This document shows, in pieces, positions 4,798 to 5,970 of a stretch of 5,970 nucleotides of DNA. The stretch is from Maricaulis sp. (GTDB lineage Bacteria; Pseudomonadota; Alphaproteobacteria; Caulobacterales; Maricaulaceae). The DNA lies in NCBI GenBank assembly GCA_002694345.1, contig NZLV01000057.1:1-5970 (forward strand), written 5' to 3'. Both the position numbers and the translations under genes were made by a program. How positions within the stretch are numbered: the first letter of the stretch is position 1; every line of letters begins with the position of its first letter. The notes under the pieces were generated by a model. It was given only the letters and a program-made list of their open reading frames with translations, was not told where the DNA came from and did no database searches.

Positions 4798-5786
4798 GTG
4801 GCGTTCAGACCATCAAGGTCGAGGATTCCGAGGACGGGTCCCGACTGGACCGCTGGTTCAAGCGGCGTTTCCCGCATGTCTCGGCCATCATGGTGCAGAA
4901 GCTCTGCCGCAAGGGACAGATCCGCGTTGATGGCGGCCGGGTGAAGGGGGATAGCCGGGTGACCGCCGGCCAGGAAATCCGCATTCCCCCGCTGCCCGAG
5001 CCGAGTGAGCGCAAGCCCCGTCCGCGCCTGTCGGATGAGGATATCGATTTCGTCCGCTCGCTCGTCATCTATGAGGATGCCGAGCTGATCGCCTTCAACA
5101 AGCCGGCCGGTCTGGCCGTGCAGGGCGGATCCAAGACGACGCGCCATCTGGACGGTCTGCTGGATGCGTTCGGTGAGGGGCTGGAGCGACCGCGCCTGGT
5201 GCACCGGCTCGACAAGGATACGTCCGGTGTCGTGATCGTCGGCAAGGGGCCCAAGGCGACGGCGAAACTGGCCAAGGCCTTCCAGTCGCACAAGACGAAG
5301 AAAACCTATTGGGCCATCGCCCTGGGCGTGCCCAAGCCGAAAATGGGCGAGATCAAGGGTTTCATGAAGAAGGCGGCCGGGGCCGGTGCGGATTCGGAGC
5401 GCGAGACCATGGTCGCCGCCCGCCATGGCGATGAGGGCGCCAGTCACGCCCTGACGCGCTACGTCGTGGTCACCGAGGCCGGGCAGAAGGCTTCCTGGGT
5501 GGCGCTGCGCCCGGTGACGGGCCGGACCCACCAGCTGCGCGTCCATCTCGCTGCCATGGGGCATGCCATCCTGGGCGACCGCAAATACACCTGCGACCGC
5601 GAAGCCCCGGAAGATCTCGATCGCCGCCTCTGCCTGCATGCCCGCCGCCTGGAAATCCCGCGTGAGGGCAAGAAGCCGCTGGTCCTCACAGCGGACCTGC
5701 CGCGCCAGACCCAGAAGATTTTCGACACGCTGGGCTTCTTCGCCAACGAGATCGACGAAGCGGCGGTGGAAGAGGATCTGGCTTAG
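4794..5786 (+). CDS. rluC: 23S rRNA pseudouridine synthase, RluC/RluD (RluA family)
   Basis: A 330-residue cytoplasmic enzyme, near the family length of about 320. It isomerises specific uridines of 23S rRNA to pseudouridine; E. coli RluC acts at 955, 2504 and 2580. An N-terminal S4 RNA-binding domain spans about 15-65 ('GSRLDRWFKRRFPHVS', 'LCRKGQIRVDGGRVK'). The catalytic domain starts near 'VIYEDAELIAFNKPAGLAV' (91-109) and holds the catalytic aspartate D140 in 'RLVHRLDKDTSGVVIV'. Further family motifs are 'RPVTGRTHQLRVHLA' (239-253), 'GDRKY' (261-265) and 'LHARRL' (281-286). A basic, Gly/Ala-rich insertion around 188-216 is common in alphaproteobacterial members as I recall. RluC is favoured over RluD by the S4 spacing and the crcB neighbourhood, but the site specificity is inferred. 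The ATG at 4794 overlaps the crcB stop, with AAAGG about 8 bases upstream. Confidence 0.93.
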   Translation: MSGVQTIKVEDSEDGSRLDRWFKRRFPHVSAIMVQKLCRKGQIRVDGGRVKGDSRVTAGQEIRIPPLPEPSERKPRPRLSDEDIDFVRSLVIYEDAELIAFNKPAGLAVQGGSKTTRHLDGLLDAFGEGLERPRLVHRLDKDTSGVVIVGKGPKATAKLAKAFQSHKTKKTYWAIALGVPKPKMGEIKGFMKKAAGAGADSERETMVAARHGDEGASHALTRYVVVTEAGQKASWVALRPVTGRTHQLRVHLAAMGHAILGDRKYTCDREAPEDLDRRLCLHARRLEIPREGKKPLVLTADLPRQTQKIFDTLGFFANEIDEAAVEEDLA

Positions 5787-5822
5787 TTCTTCGCTCGGAA
5801 CTTGTTCCAATCCAATACCGTC

Positions 5823-5901
5823 ATCCCCCGGCTTGTCCGGGGGATCTCACCCACTCCACCATTGCTGCGCAATGGTCCCCCTCGCCCATCAAGGGCGAGG
5901 G
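5823..5901. repeat. Cluster of three perfect hairpins, probable intergenic repeat element
   Basis: Three inverted repeats follow within 79 bases: ATCCCCCGG-CTTGT-CCGGGGGAT (5823-5845, 9 bp), ACCATTGC-TGC-GCAATGGT (5858-5876, 8 bp) and CCCTCGCCC-ATCAA-GGGCGAGGG (5879-5901, 9 bp). They fill the gap between rluC and the convergent gene at the right edge. The 'GTCATCCCCCGGC...CCGGGGGATC' unit resembles palindromic units I recall scattered through alphaproteobacterial intergenic DNA. No T tract follows on either strand, so these are not canonical intrinsic terminators, but they could end both converging transcripts or block 3' decay. Confidence 0.65.
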
Positions 5902-5906
5902 CCTGT

Positions 5907-5970
5907 TCAGCCCGACTTCGCCGCCTGCTTCGCCTTGAAGGCGGCAATCTTCTCCGGACTGGCCTCGCCC
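5907..5970 (-). CDS. C-terminal end of an unidentified gene, truncated by window edge
   Basis: On the - strand the frame is open from the right edge to a TGA at 5907-5909, giving 20 residues 'GEASPEKIAAFKAKQAAKSG'. The Lys/Ala-rich helical tail and codon use with G or C at most third positions fit a real protein end, and the convergent arrangement with the hairpin cluster between fits too. The piece is too short to name the protein. Confidence 0.5.
   Translation of the reverse strand, partial: GEASPEKIAAFKAKQAAKSG

Noticed and set aside
4719..5810. A 363-codon open frame on the - strand, longer than rluC itself.
   Set aside because: It lies antisense to rluC, which has all its family motifs. 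The translation has no recognisable domain and the length is a by-product of high GC at third codon positions.
5823..5901. Possible CRISPR-like array, from repeated hairpins.
   Set aside because: The three hairpins differ in sequence; there is no direct repeat with regular spacers.

Overview
The window is GC-rich DNA with closely packed genes and looks like an alphaproteobacterial chromosome. The set of a Do/DegQ-type protease tail, RarA, CrcB and RluC is one I associate with alphaproteobacteria such as the Maricaulis/Hyphomonas/Caulobacter relatives. That placement is an inference from protein style and gene order; I could not run a search.

Left part (1-2443): the C-terminal half of a periplasmic Do-type serine protease (two PDZ domains, + strand) runs in from the left edge. 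It faces a small VOC-fold (glyoxalase/PhnB-like) protein on the - strand. That gene diverges from rarA (+), a complete AAA+ ATPase of replication-fork maintenance.

Middle part (2444-4398): an accessory-looking stretch sits between rarA and crcB. It holds a four-helix, histidine-rich membrane protein (+), a secreted DUF6624-like protein (-), and two tandem genes for 33-residue single-helix membrane microproteins (-). The microproteins are paralogues: same length, 14 of 33 positions identical. Each has a good ribosome binding site and an intrinsic terminator. A shared 17-bp upstream box (14 of 17 bases identical) lies in front of both. The region is also rich in dyad symmetry: a run of palindromes upstream of the first microprotein gene and a chain of hairpins in the 3' UTR of the second. 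This is the least explained and most interesting part of the window.

Right part (4399-5970): crcB (fluoride channel) and rluC (23S rRNA pseudouridine synthase) overlap by ATGA and are probably translationally coupled. Past rluC is a cluster of three perfect hairpins that resembles a dispersed intergenic repeat. The last 20 codons of an unidentified - strand gene follow and run off the right edge.

Most of the window is housekeeping. I see no CRISPR array, tRNA, rRNA, insertion sequence or recognisable defence system. The candidate for something undescribed is the microprotein pair with its shared upstream element and structured transcript.
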